NCBI GenBank assembly: GCA_945870545.1
Contig: CAMBTF010000043.1
Coordinates: 1-9,332, forward strand
DNA from: Akkermansia muciniphila
Lineage (GTDB): Bacteria; Verrucomicrobiota; Verrucomicrobiia; Verrucomicrobiales; Akkermansiaceae
Reading direction: 5' to 3'
Length of the DNA stretch: 9,332 nucleotides
Of the stretch, positions 1 through 5,873 are shown piece by piece. Position numbers and translations under genes: made by a program. The notes beneath the pieces are model-generated. The model did no database searches, was not told the origin of the DNA, and was given only the letters and a program-made list of their open reading frames with translations. Position 1 is the stretch's first letter. Each line of letters starts with the position of its first letter.

Positions 1-839
1 TCCACATAGACGGGGATGTGCGGAATCTGGTTCTTGAGCAGGAGATCGTTTAGATAGAAGAGGATCTGCTGTGTCCGCTCGACAGCGAAGGCGGGGATCA
101 GAATTTTTCCGCCGCGTTTCACCGCCTGCCGGATCACATCGGCGAAGCGATCGTCGATGCCCGGCGCCATGTCGTGCTCGCGCCCTCCATAGGTGCTTTC
201 CATCAGGAGGAAATCGACATCCGTCACCGCCACCGGATCGCGGAGCACTTCGTTATTTCCTCTACCCACATCACCGGAAAACAGGAAGCGCTTCTTCCTG
301 CCGTCGGATCGATCCGCGACATCGAGGATGACTTGGGCGCTACCAAGGATATGCCCCGCATCAACAAAGGTGAGTTCCACCCCGTCGGAGATCATAATGG
401 GCCGTTCGTATCCGATAGTGACGAACTGTCTGAGGCATTTTTCGGCGTCGATTTCATCATACAGCGGCTCCACTGGATCGAGTCCTTTGCGGACGCGATG
501 CTTGTTGAGCCATTCAATGTCGCTTTCCTGGATGCGGGCGCAATCGCGGAGCATGATCTGGCAGAGATCACGGGTCGCGTTGGTAGCAAAGATCGATCCC
601 TTGAAACCCTTTTTGGCGAGGTTCGGCAGGTTGCCGCTATGGTCGATGTGCGCATGGGAAAGAACCACTACATCGACGGATGCCGGATCGAAGTGGGGAA
701 ACCAGCAATTGATTTCGTAAGCGTCCTTACGATGGCCTTGGTAAAGCCCGCAATCGAGGAGGATACGCTTGCCGTTGATTTCCAGCAGGTGCTGGGAGCC
801 CGTGGTTGTTCCCGCCGCTCCGCAAAACTTCAGTTTCAT
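1..839 (-). CDS. Metallo-beta-lactamase/beta-CASP ribonuclease, 3' end cut off by the window
   Basis: Partial gene: 279 codons are visible and the frame runs off the window without a stop. The protein starts MKLKFCGAAGTTTGSQHLLE, the usual opening of bacterial YSH1/CPSF-73-like RNA exonucleases, with no N-terminal KH extension. The zinc-site motif HAHIDHSG is at residues 62-69. The third-motif histidine is in AGHILGS (H163) and the metal-bridging aspartate in FSGDVG (D190). The beta-CASP part begins around MESTYGG (E214) and PAFAVERTQQ (249-258); the rest of that domain is missing here. Family knowledge: these enzymes are Zn-dependent endo- or exoribonucleases acting on RNA in the cytoplasm. 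The substrate in this organism is unknown. It is last in the S20/zinc-ribbon cluster, 60 bases after the zinc-ribbon stop. It is the only gene in the window with a good Shine-Dalgarno, which supports this start. The family call is firm; the exact activity is not. Confidence 0.93.
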   Translation of the reverse strand, partial: MKLKFCGAAGTTTGSQHLLEINGKRILLDCGLYQGHRKDAYEINCWFPHFDPASVDVVVLSHAHIDHSGNLPNLAKKGFKGSIFATNATRDLCQIMLRDCARIQESDIEWLNKHRVRKGLDPVEPLYDEIDAEKCLRQFVTIGYERPIMISDGVELTFVDAGHILGSAQVILDVADRSDGRKKRFLFSGDVGRGNNEVLRDPVAVTDVDFLLMESTYGGREHDMAPGIDDRFADVIRQAVKRGGKILIPAFAVERTQQILFYLNDLLLKNQIPHIPVYV

Positions 840-856
840 GTAAATGATCCTCTCCC
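840..856 (-). promoter_or_regulatory. Ribosome binding site of the beta-CASP nuclease gene
   Basis: Read on the minus strand this is GGGAGAGGATCATTTAC immediately before the ATG. GAGG is 9 bases from the start codon. It is unusual here because the other genes show no such motif, so this gene may be translated independently of its upstream neighbours. Confidence 0.7.
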
Positions 857-899
857 AGCGCACGCGCGAAGCAACGAAAAAAGCTTGTTAGGAAACGAC

Positions 900-1127
900 T
901 TAGGAGAGGTCGTCCGCCGTAACGGAGCGCTGTTCGCGGCTACCGAGCATGACGGCATGTGTCACCACCGACTGGGGCTCCGCGTCAAAACGGAAGCTAT
1001 GGCAATTCGGGCAGATCGCGGTGGCTTTGCCCACAATGGAATCACAGCCTTCACAGACCTTGTAGTTCCCGGGGTTCGAGGCGATCTTCGCGGCTGTCTC
1101 CGCGCGGTTGAATGGGGGTGTCTGCAT
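900..1127 (-). CDS. Small zinc-ribbon protein of unknown function (75 aa)
   Basis: I do not recognise a named family. The protein has two CxxC knuckles, CEGC (C25, C28) and CPNC (C39, C42), separated by ten residues, as in a rubredoxin-like zinc ribbon that would hold one Zn(II). The N-terminal 20 residues are polar and the C-terminal third (LGSREQRSVTADDLS) is charged. There is no signal peptide or membrane segment, so it is probably cytoplasmic. It ends in TAA. The ATG at 1127 is the only ATG or GTG start in frame downstream of the S20 stop, but no Shine-Dalgarno precedes it. It lies between S20 and a beta-CASP nuclease, which makes an RNA- or ribosome-related role plausible but unproven. 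A terminator-like hairpin ends about 11 bases before the start codon, so expression may depend on read-through. The conserved four-cysteine pattern argues against a spurious frame. Confidence 0.85.
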   Translation of the reverse strand: MQTPPFNRAETAAKIASNPGNYKVCEGCDSIVGKATAICPNCHSFRFDAEPQSVVTHAVMLGSREQRSVTADDLS

Positions 1128-1138
1128 GGTTCGGGCAC

Positions 1139-1168
1139 AAAAATAGCGGTACCGGATGACCGGCCCGC
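1139..1168 (-). terminator. Probable intrinsic terminator or attenuator after rpsT
   Basis: On the minus strand, arm GCGG-G-CCGG (1168-1160) can pair with CCGG-TA-CCGC (1155-1146) around the loop TCAT. This gives two 4-bp GC blocks separated by a small internal loop, followed at once by TATTTTT (1145-1139). That is the layout of a Rho-independent terminator, although the internal loop weakens it. It sits 43 bases beyond the S20 stop and just upstream of the zinc-ribbon start, so it could end the S20 transcript or act as a leaky attenuator for the two genes downstream. Folding energy was not computed. Confidence 0.5.
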
Positions 1169-1211
1169 TTGTATTTCGTGGGCAAATAAGCCCCCGGGCC
1201 TGGAGTGCTGG

Positions 1212-1475
1212 TCAGGCGATCGCAGCAAGCGCCTTGGCGGTCTTGCTCTTGAGATTCGCCGCCTTGTTTGGGTGGATCAGGTTGCGCTTGGCGGCCTTGT
1301 CCACCACGGAGGAGAACTCGGAAGCAGCCTTGGCAGCAGCATCCTTGTCGCCGGATCCGATCGCGGCGATGGCTTTCTTGCGGACCGTCTTCATACGGGA
1401 TTTCTCGGCGCGGTTGCGCTCGGTGCGGACGACGGTCTGGCGGTTGCGCTTGATTGAGGACTTGTGATTGGCCAT
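1212..1475 (-). CDS. rpsT: 30S ribosomal protein S20
   Basis: The 87-residue product is the normal length for bS20. It opens with the family signature MANHKSSIKRNRQ and is rich in lysine, arginine and alanine throughout, as expected for the helical bundle that binds 16S rRNA at the bottom of the 30S body. Further family-like stretches are KSRMKTVRKKA (25-35) and HPNKAANLKSKTAKA (68-82). The ATG at 1475 is the family start; the sequence before it is A/T-rich (AATTTTTAATACC) without a Shine-Dalgarno. It is preceded by a TTGACA-type promoter and followed by a terminator-like hairpin, so it may form a largely monocistronic unit. S20 is translationally autoregulated in E. coli; nothing in this short leader lets me say whether that applies here. 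Confidence 0.97.
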   Translation of the reverse strand: MANHKSSIKRNRQTVVRTERNRAEKSRMKTVRKKAIAAIGSGDKDAAAKAASEFSSVVDKAAKRNLIHPNKAANLKSKTAKALAAIA

Positions 1476-1527
1476 GGTATTAAAAATTCGTTCTGTTTTG
1501 CCCCGCGTGGGTGTTCATGGGGGCGGG

Positions 1528-1557
1528 ACGCTAGAGGAGGTGGGATATTGGTGTCAA
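1528..1557 (-). promoter_or_regulatory. Likely sigma-70-type promoter of rpsT
   Basis: On the minus strand there is a perfect -35 box TTGACA (1557-1552), an 18-base spacer, and TAGCGT (1533-1528) as a weak -10 box (3 of 6 matches, but with the important first T, A and final T). Transcription would start around 1522, giving a leader of about 47 bases to the S20 ATG. It lies 25 bases beyond the stop of the L,D-transpeptidase gene. The perfect -35 box and the position support it; the -10 is poor. Confidence 0.5.
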
Positions 1558-1582
1558 GCTGATGTTTTCGGAAAATCCGCGC

Positions 1583-2170
1583 TCACCGGATGACCATGTT
1601 GTTTGTTTTGGGGGCGACCGAAGCAGGCAACGAACCGCGCACCACATAGACATCCGCGCCTTGCCCCACGCGGTCATAAAGGTCCACGACATCGCGGCAT
1701 CCCATGCGGATGCAGCCGTAGGAGGCGGGCGTTCCGAGACGGCTCATTTCAGGAGTCCCATGGATGTAGATAAAACGGCGGAAAGCGTTGCGGTTGTTTG
1801 AATCCGTTCCTGCCAGCCACAAGATACGGCTGACAATCGGATCACGCCCCGGTGCGTTCGGCTTGAGCACCTCGCCAGTCGGGCGGCGGCTCTTGAAAAC
1901 TGCGCCCGGCGGGGATCCGGAGCCGATTTTCTTGGCGACCTTCATCCTGCCTAGTGGTGTGCGGTTGGAGCCGGGCTGGTCGCCTAGGCCGAATTTTGAA
2001 GTGGAGATTTTGTAGGCCTTGATCGGTTCGCCGTTGCGGACGAGCAGCATTTTCTGGTCACGAACACTGACAATCATCTTGTTGTTGCTGTCCACAGAGG
2101 GAGCGCAACTGGTCACGAATGGGATAAAACCCATAAGGGAGAGAAGAAGGCGAGTGATACCTTTTTTCAT
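1583..2170 (-). CDS. L,D-transpeptidase (YkuD domain) lipoprotein
   Basis: The 195-residue protein has a lipoprotein signal: MKKGITR, a hydrophobic core, then VTSC with C22 as the probable lipidated cysteine. The mature part is a YkuD domain from about residue 32 (MIVSVRDQKMLLVRNGEPIK) to 178. The catalytic motif is visible as IHGTPE (H137) followed by ASYGCIRM, with nucleophile C153 and R155. A tyrosine occupies the position where histidine, lysine or arginine is more usual in the S-[HKR]-G-C motif. TPLGRM (71-76) is the common substrate-cleft stretch. Family knowledge: such enzymes make 3-3 cross-links in peptidoglycan or attach proteins to it, in the periplasm. No LysM or peptidoglycan-binding domain is present. 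The ATG lies 3 bases after the stop of the GT2 gene, so the two are almost certainly co-transcribed and probably translationally coupled. Confidence 0.92.
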   Translation of the reverse strand: MKKGITRLLLSLMGFIPFVTSCAPSVDSNNKMIVSVRDQKMLLVRNGEPIKAYKISTSKFGLGDQPGSNRTPLGRMKVAKKIGSGSPPGAVFKSRRPTGEVLKPNAPGRDPIVSRILWLAGTDSNNRNAFRRFIYIHGTPEMSRLGTPASYGCIRMGCRDVVDLYDRVGQGADVYVVRGSLPASVAPKTNNMVIR

Positions 2171-2173
2171 GGC

Positions 2174-3688
2174 TCAGAGTGGATCGGAAAGATTGGTGGC
2201 TGGCGCTCCTGCGGATTTGGGACTGGAGACGGAAGGCAGCATACGTGCCAACGAGGCGGTGGATGTGTAGAAGAACCCGACCGGGAATGGGAGCAAAAGG
2301 ATCGCGGATGACCAGCGACCCTGCATCGCCGCCTCAATGACCACGAAAAGGAAGAAACAACCGAAAAGGAACTCCACGAACGGCGTCAGGGTTTTCATCG
2401 CCTTGTAGCTGCTCTTTTTCCAATCCGAATTTTTCAGCTCAACACCGTATTTCGGCGTACGGATGAAGGCGGTCTGGTGGTTGCAAAGCGCCTCGATGAC
2501 AGCTTTCGCGTTGGTGATCGACATCCCGATGCCGAGTGCGAGAAGCAGAGGCAGGTAAGGGATTTCCTTCCACCATGTGTCCGGGCGCAGCGCTTTCTGC
2601 GAGGTGAGATAAAACAGCAGCACCGAGACTGAGGCGAAGAAGAAGATGGGTATATTGATGATGTAGTAGGTGAGCGCGCCGAAATCAGGATGAGCGTGCT
2701 GGCTCGGATAGATCAGGAAGCACAGGCAGATCAGGAGCAGGTAGGCAAAATTCGATGTGAGGTGGGCGGTGGCCTCCATTTTCACGAACAGGGGCACTTT
2801 GCTCTTCCAGATGGCGGGCAGCACCTTTTTGCAGACCTGGATGGAACCCTTTGTCCAGCGATGCTGCTGGCTCTTGAAGCCGTCCATATCCACCGGCAGT
2901 TCGGCGGGGGTTTCCACGTCGTTGAGGAAAATGAAGCGCCAACCTTTCAGCTGGGCGCGATAGCTGAGATCCATGTCCTCGGTGAGGGTGTCGTGCTCCC
3001 AGCCGCCAGCGTCGGCGATGCAGGATTTCCTCCAGATACCGGCTGTGCCGTTGAAGGTGAAGAAACGCCCGGAACGATTGCGGGCGGTTTGTTCGAGTTC
3101 AAGGTGCCCGTCGAGGAACATCGCCTGGATGCGCGTAAGAACGTTGTAAGTGCGGTTGAGGTGACCCCAGCGGGTCTGGATCATGCCGATCTTGTTGTCT
3201 GAAAAATAGTGGATCGTTTTTTTGAGAACATCCGCGTTCGGGACGAAATCGGCGTCGAGGATAAAGAGATAGTCCCCCTTCGCGTAAAGGGTGCCGTTTT
3301 CCAGGGCCCCCGCCTTGTAGCCGGTACGATCCGTGCGATGGATGTGCTCGGCATCAAAGCCTTGCGCCACGAGGCGCGCGATCCCGGAGCGGCAGATTTC
3401 GACGGTATCATCCGTGGAGTCGTCGAGGAGCTGGATCTGGATTTTGTCCTTGGGATAATCGATTTTGGAGACGGAATCCAAAAGGCGATCCACCACGTGC
3501 ATTTCATTGAAAACGGGGAGTTGGATGGTTACCAGCGGCAACTCCTCGAATTCCCGCAAAGGCACAGGCTTGTTGCGCGAGTGCTTCAGATAGAGGAAAA
3601 TGATCGTGAGGCGGTGCGAACCGTAACCGGCCAAACCGATCAAGACGGTAATGTAAGCGAAATACCAAATAGGTGATGTGATGTCCAT
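2174..3688 (-). CDS. Membrane glycosyltransferase family 2, cellulose-synthase-like
   Basis: The 504-residue protein has an N-terminal membrane segment (about 8-34), a cytoplasmic GT-A domain (about 52-290), and around five C-terminal membrane segments (about 309-328, 339-361, 376-395, 435-454, 459-480). All processive GT2 marks are visible: LLDDSTDDT (D89, D90), the metal-binding DAD (145-147), TED (236-238, catalytic base D238) and QQHRW (274-278). IRTPKYG (409-415), between the third and fourth C-terminal segments, resembles the gating-loop region of cellulose-synthase-like proteins. It should polymerise a nucleotide-sugar at the inner membrane and move the chain outward. The sugar cannot be read from sequence; glucan or glucomannan-type products are possible. 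No PilZ domain is present, so direct c-di-GMP control as in BcsA is not indicated, and no bcsB- or bcsZ-like gene is nearby. It is first in a two-gene unit with an L,D-transpeptidase. The start codon lacks a Shine-Dalgarno. Confidence 0.92.
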   Translation of the reverse strand: MDITSPIWYFAYITVLIGLAGYGSHRLTIIFLYLKHSRNKPVPLREFEELPLVTIQLPVFNEMHVVDRLLDSVSKIDYPKDKIQIQLLDDSTDDTVEICRSGIARLVAQGFDAEHIHRTDRTGYKAGALENGTLYAKGDYLFILDADFVPNADVLKKTIHYFSDNKIGMIQTRWGHLNRTYNVLTRIQAMFLDGHLELEQTARNRSGRFFTFNGTAGIWRKSCIADAGGWEHDTLTEDMDLSYRAQLKGWRFIFLNDVETPAELPVDMDGFKSQQHRWTKGSIQVCKKVLPAIWKSKVPLFVKMEATAHLTSNFAYLLLICLCFLIYPSQHAHPDFGALTYYIINIPIFFFASVSVLLFYLTSQKALRPDTWWKEIPYLPLLLALGIGMSITNAKAVIEALCNHQTAFIRTPKYGVELKNSDWKKSSYKAMKTLTPFVEFLFGCFFLFVVIEAAMQGRWSSAILLLPFPVGFFYTSTASLARMLPSVSSPKSAGAPATNLSDPL

Positions 3689-3786
3689 TAGGCTTGTTGA
3701 TATGGATTGAACGGGGCAGTAACTGCTTGAAAAGGGGGGAATGGGAAGCCTGATATCAAAAAATTGAGCGTAAAATGGCTTTTATT

Positions 3787-3827
3787 TGTCTGACAGGGAT
3801 GTCAACGAAGCTGTAATAAAATGTCAA
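3787..3827 (-). promoter_or_regulatory. Promoter/operator region upstream of the GT2 gene with TGACA dyads
   Basis: This lies in the 230-base gap (3689-3918) between the DUF1080 and GT2 genes. On the minus strand there are two perfect TTGACA boxes, at 3827-3822 and 3805-3800, exactly 22 bases apart. The second is embedded in the perfect inverted repeat TGACA-TCCC-TGTCA (3804-3791), which overlaps a smaller dyad TGTCAGACA (3795-3787). The distal TTGACA has TGACAT at 17-base spacing as a weak -10 box; the proximal one has only poorly spaced AT-rich candidates. A promoter in this gap is expected because the gene order changes function here. The dyads look like an operator for a dimeric regulator, but none is encoded nearby. 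I see no canonical terminator for the upstream DUF1080 gene in the remainder of the gap. Confidence 0.45.
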
Positions 3828-3918
3828 GCTTGGAAATGGTTTCAAGAGCCTACCGAAAGGGAGAGTGAGGTTTTTTGTGCGAGAAGCCCTCCGCCGGCAG
3901 CCGTTTGGCGATTCGATA

Positions 3919-4620
3919 CTACTTGGTGCTTAGCACGATGTCCTTGAACTGGACTTTCATGGGATCACCCGCATGCATCTGTAAGGCGATCACTCCGCTT
4001 TTCGGGGCTTCGGCGGTTTCGTCGGTGACATCTACGGTAAGTTTACCGTTGATGTAATGCTTCACGTTGTTGCCTTCGGCGACGATCTTGTATTCGTTCC
4101 AGTCATCTTTCTTGATGGCGGCCTGGATTTCCTTGCTATCGCCGGCTTTGCCGGTGACCTCGAGCTTCGGTTTGGCGGGTGTGTCGCCCTGTTTGATGAC
4201 GACCTGCTCGCCACGCCTTGCGAGGAAGCCGCGGCCTTGTTCCTCATAAAGGATGCCGCTGTAGGTTTCGCCGTATTCGAGATCGGCCTGGTAGCCGCCG
4301 ACGATGAACTTGGCGGGGTCGATGACCTTGCTACGGTATTGGATGCCGCTGTTGGTGAATTTCTTGTCGTCGCCGGGCGTCGTCTTGTACCTCAGCGTGA
4401 GGGTGAAGTCGGAGGGTTCGCCGCCTTTCCAGATGATGAAGGTATTGTGGGGGACGGGGTTTTCCTTGCTGGAGACTCCGGTGATCGCTCCGTCCTGGAC
4501 AGACCAGAATTTTGGATCGCCCTCCCAGCCGGTGAGGTCTTTGCCATTGAATAGCTGGGTTTCCTCCGCGGTAGCGAAGGAGGCGAGTAGGGCGAGGGTT
4601 AGGATCAGTTTCGGTTTCAT
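3919..4620 (-). CDS. Secreted DUF1080 (3-keto-disaccharide hydrolase-like) protein
   Basis: The 233-residue protein has a signal peptide (MKPKLILTLALLASFATA, cleavage likely after A18). The rest is a single DUF1080 domain, which folds as a concanavalin-like jelly roll. Family landmarks are LFNGKDLTGWEG (23-34), FTNSGIQYRS (88-97), GGYQADLEYGETYSGILYEE (108-127), DWNEYKIVAEG (173-183), HYINGKL (188-194) and GVIALQMHAGDPMKVQFKDI (209-228). The domain is very common in Planctomycetota and Verrucomicrobiota. Some members hydrolyse 3-keto-glycosides, while for most the substrate is unknown. It is short and has no partner domain such as a cytochrome c or oxidoreductase, and no 3-dehydrogenase is nearby, so the enzyme activity is only a family-level inference. 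It starts 30 bases after the tyrS stop with no Shine-Dalgarno. Confidence 0.9.
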   Translation of the reverse strand: MKPKLILTLALLASFATAEETQLFNGKDLTGWEGDPKFWSVQDGAITGVSSKENPVPHNTFIIWKGGEPSDFTLTLRYKTTPGDDKKFTNSGIQYRSKVIDPAKFIVGGYQADLEYGETYSGILYEEQGRGFLARRGEQVVIKQGDTPAKPKLEVTGKAGDSKEIQAAIKKDDWNEYKIVAEGNNVKHYINGKLTVDVTDETAEAPKSGVIALQMHAGDPMKVQFKDIVLSTK

Positions 4621-4650
4621 AGTTTGTGTAAAACGGTTAAGGCGGGATTG

Positions 4651-5829
4651 TTATTTCAGACGGACGGCATGTTTCTTGGAAAGTTTCAGGACATCGCCGG
4701 GTTCCGGGGAAACGGCTGCGGCGGGATCGGTGAGTTTCTCGCCGTTGAGCTGGACGGAGCCGGACTGGATGAACTGTTTGCGCAGCTCGCCGTTGGATTT
4801 CTCGATTCCGAAGGCGGTCTGGAAAGCGAAGGCGGTGAGGCTGAGGACGGTGGAATCGGCGGGGACGCTAATTTCGGGCAGCTCGGCGGCGGTGAGATCT
4901 TTTTTCGAGAAACGCGTGTCCCAATCCTCCCGCGCGGCGGCACCCGCCTCCGCGCCGTGGTAGCGGGCGGTGAGTTTCTCCGCGAGGGACTTTTTCGAAT
5001 CCATGGGATGCGACGAGGGATCTCGTTTCTCCCCGAGGAGGAGCAGGTAGTAGCGATCCATCAGCTCGTCGGAGACGGACATGATCTTGCCGAACATTTC
5101 CTGCGGTGGTTCGGAGACGCCGATGTAGTTGCCGTAGGATTTCGACATTTTTTTCACGCCGTCGAGCCCTTCGAGGAGGGGCATGACCATGACCACCTGC
5201 TGCGGCTGGCCCTCGGCCTTCTGCATGTCACGGCCGACGAGGATGTTGAAAAGCTGGTCGGTGCCGCCAAGCTCGACATCGGCGCGGATCTCGACGGAGT
5301 CCCAGCCCTGCATGACGGGGTATTGGAGTTCGTGGAGGCGGACTTCCTGGCCGGCGTCGAGGCGGTTGCGGAAATCCTCGCGCTGGAGCATTTGCTGGAG
5401 AGTGACGCGGGCGTTGAGCTTGAGGATTTCCTCGTAGCTCATTTTTCGGAACCAATCGCCGTTGTAAACGATCTCGGTTTTTTCCCGGTCGAGGATCTTG
5501 AAAGCCTGCTCGGTGTAGGTGGCCGCGTTCGCCAAGACCTCGTCGCGGGTGAGCGGCGGGCGGGTGACGGAGCGACCCGAGGGATCGCCGATGGTGGCGG
5601 TGAAATCGCCGATGAGAAGGACAGCCTGGTGGCCGAGCTGTTGGAACTGGCGGAGTTTCTCGATGACGACCGTGTGGCCGAAATGGATATCCGGCGCGGT
5701 GGGATCGACGCCTAGCTTGATGCGCAGCGGGCGGGCGGAGCTGAGCTTTTCGAGCAGTTCCTTTTCGGAGAGGACTTTGGCGGCGCCCGCCGTGAGCTGG
5801 GCGAGCTGTTGTTCCGGGGTGAGTGACAT
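4651..5829 (-). CDS. tyrS: Tyrosyl-tRNA synthetase (TyrZ type)
   Basis: Class I aminoacyl-tRNA synthetase that charges tRNA-Tyr with tyrosine, 392 residues from the chosen start. The ATP-site signature is HFGH (49-52), a variant of HIGH, inside VDPTAPDIHFGH. Other landmarks are LIGDFTATIGDPSGR (72-86), the tyrosine/ATP pocket ELGGTDQLFN (186-195) and KKMSKS (226-231). A strict KMSKS is typical of the TyrZ branch, whereas E. coli-type TyrRS has KFGKT/S. The C-terminal S4-like RNA-binding domain covers about 325-392 (NGELRKQFIQSGSVQLNGEK). I start at the ATG giving MSLTPEQQLAQL, which matches the family N-terminus. An in-frame GTG 48 bases upstream (5877) overlaps the kinase stop and would add 16 residues. 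Gene neighbours are the kinase upstream and DUF1080 downstream. No T-box-like leader is visible in the 44-base gap. Confidence 0.96.
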   Translation of the reverse strand: MSLTPEQQLAQLTAGAAKVLSEKELLEKLSSARPLRIKLGVDPTAPDIHFGHTVVIEKLRQFQQLGHQAVLLIGDFTATIGDPSGRSVTRPPLTRDEVLANAATYTEQAFKILDREKTEIVYNGDWFRKMSYEEILKLNARVTLQQMLQREDFRNRLDAGQEVRLHELQYPVMQGWDSVEIRADVELGGTDQLFNILVGRDMQKAEGQPQQVVMVMPLLEGLDGVKKMSKSYGNYIGVSEPPQEMFGKIMSVSDELMDRYYLLLLGEKRDPSSHPMDSKKSLAEKLTARYHGAEAGAAAREDWDTRFSKKDLTAAELPEISVPADSTVLSLTAFAFQTAFGIEKSNGELRKQFIQSGSVQLNGEKLTDPAAAVSPEPGDVLKLSKKHAVRLK

Positions 5830-5873
5830 GCGTTTTGGGATGGAATGGCGCAAGCGGGGCGACGGGTCAAGGA

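Noticed and set aside
174..1457. 427-codon open frame on the plus strand
   Set aside because: It runs antisense across three well-supported minus-strand genes (nuclease, zinc ribbon, S20), shows no recognisable domain, and is best explained by GC-rich third positions leaving the opposite strand open.
1562..1582. Small hairpin CGGA-TTT-TCCG after the L,D-transpeptidase stop
   Set aside because: Only four base pairs with a three-base loop and followed by A residues; too weak to call a terminator.
3850..3918. Possible terminator after the DUF1080 gene
   Set aside because: The minus-strand sequence after the TAG has only weak stems (for example GCG/CGC around GGAGGGCTTCT) followed by an A-run rather than a T-run, so it does not qualify as an intrinsic terminator.
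4624..5715. 363-codon open frame on the plus strand
   Set aside because: It is exactly antisense to tyrS. Its acidic, leucine-rich composition is the mirror of the TyrRS codons, with no motif of its own.
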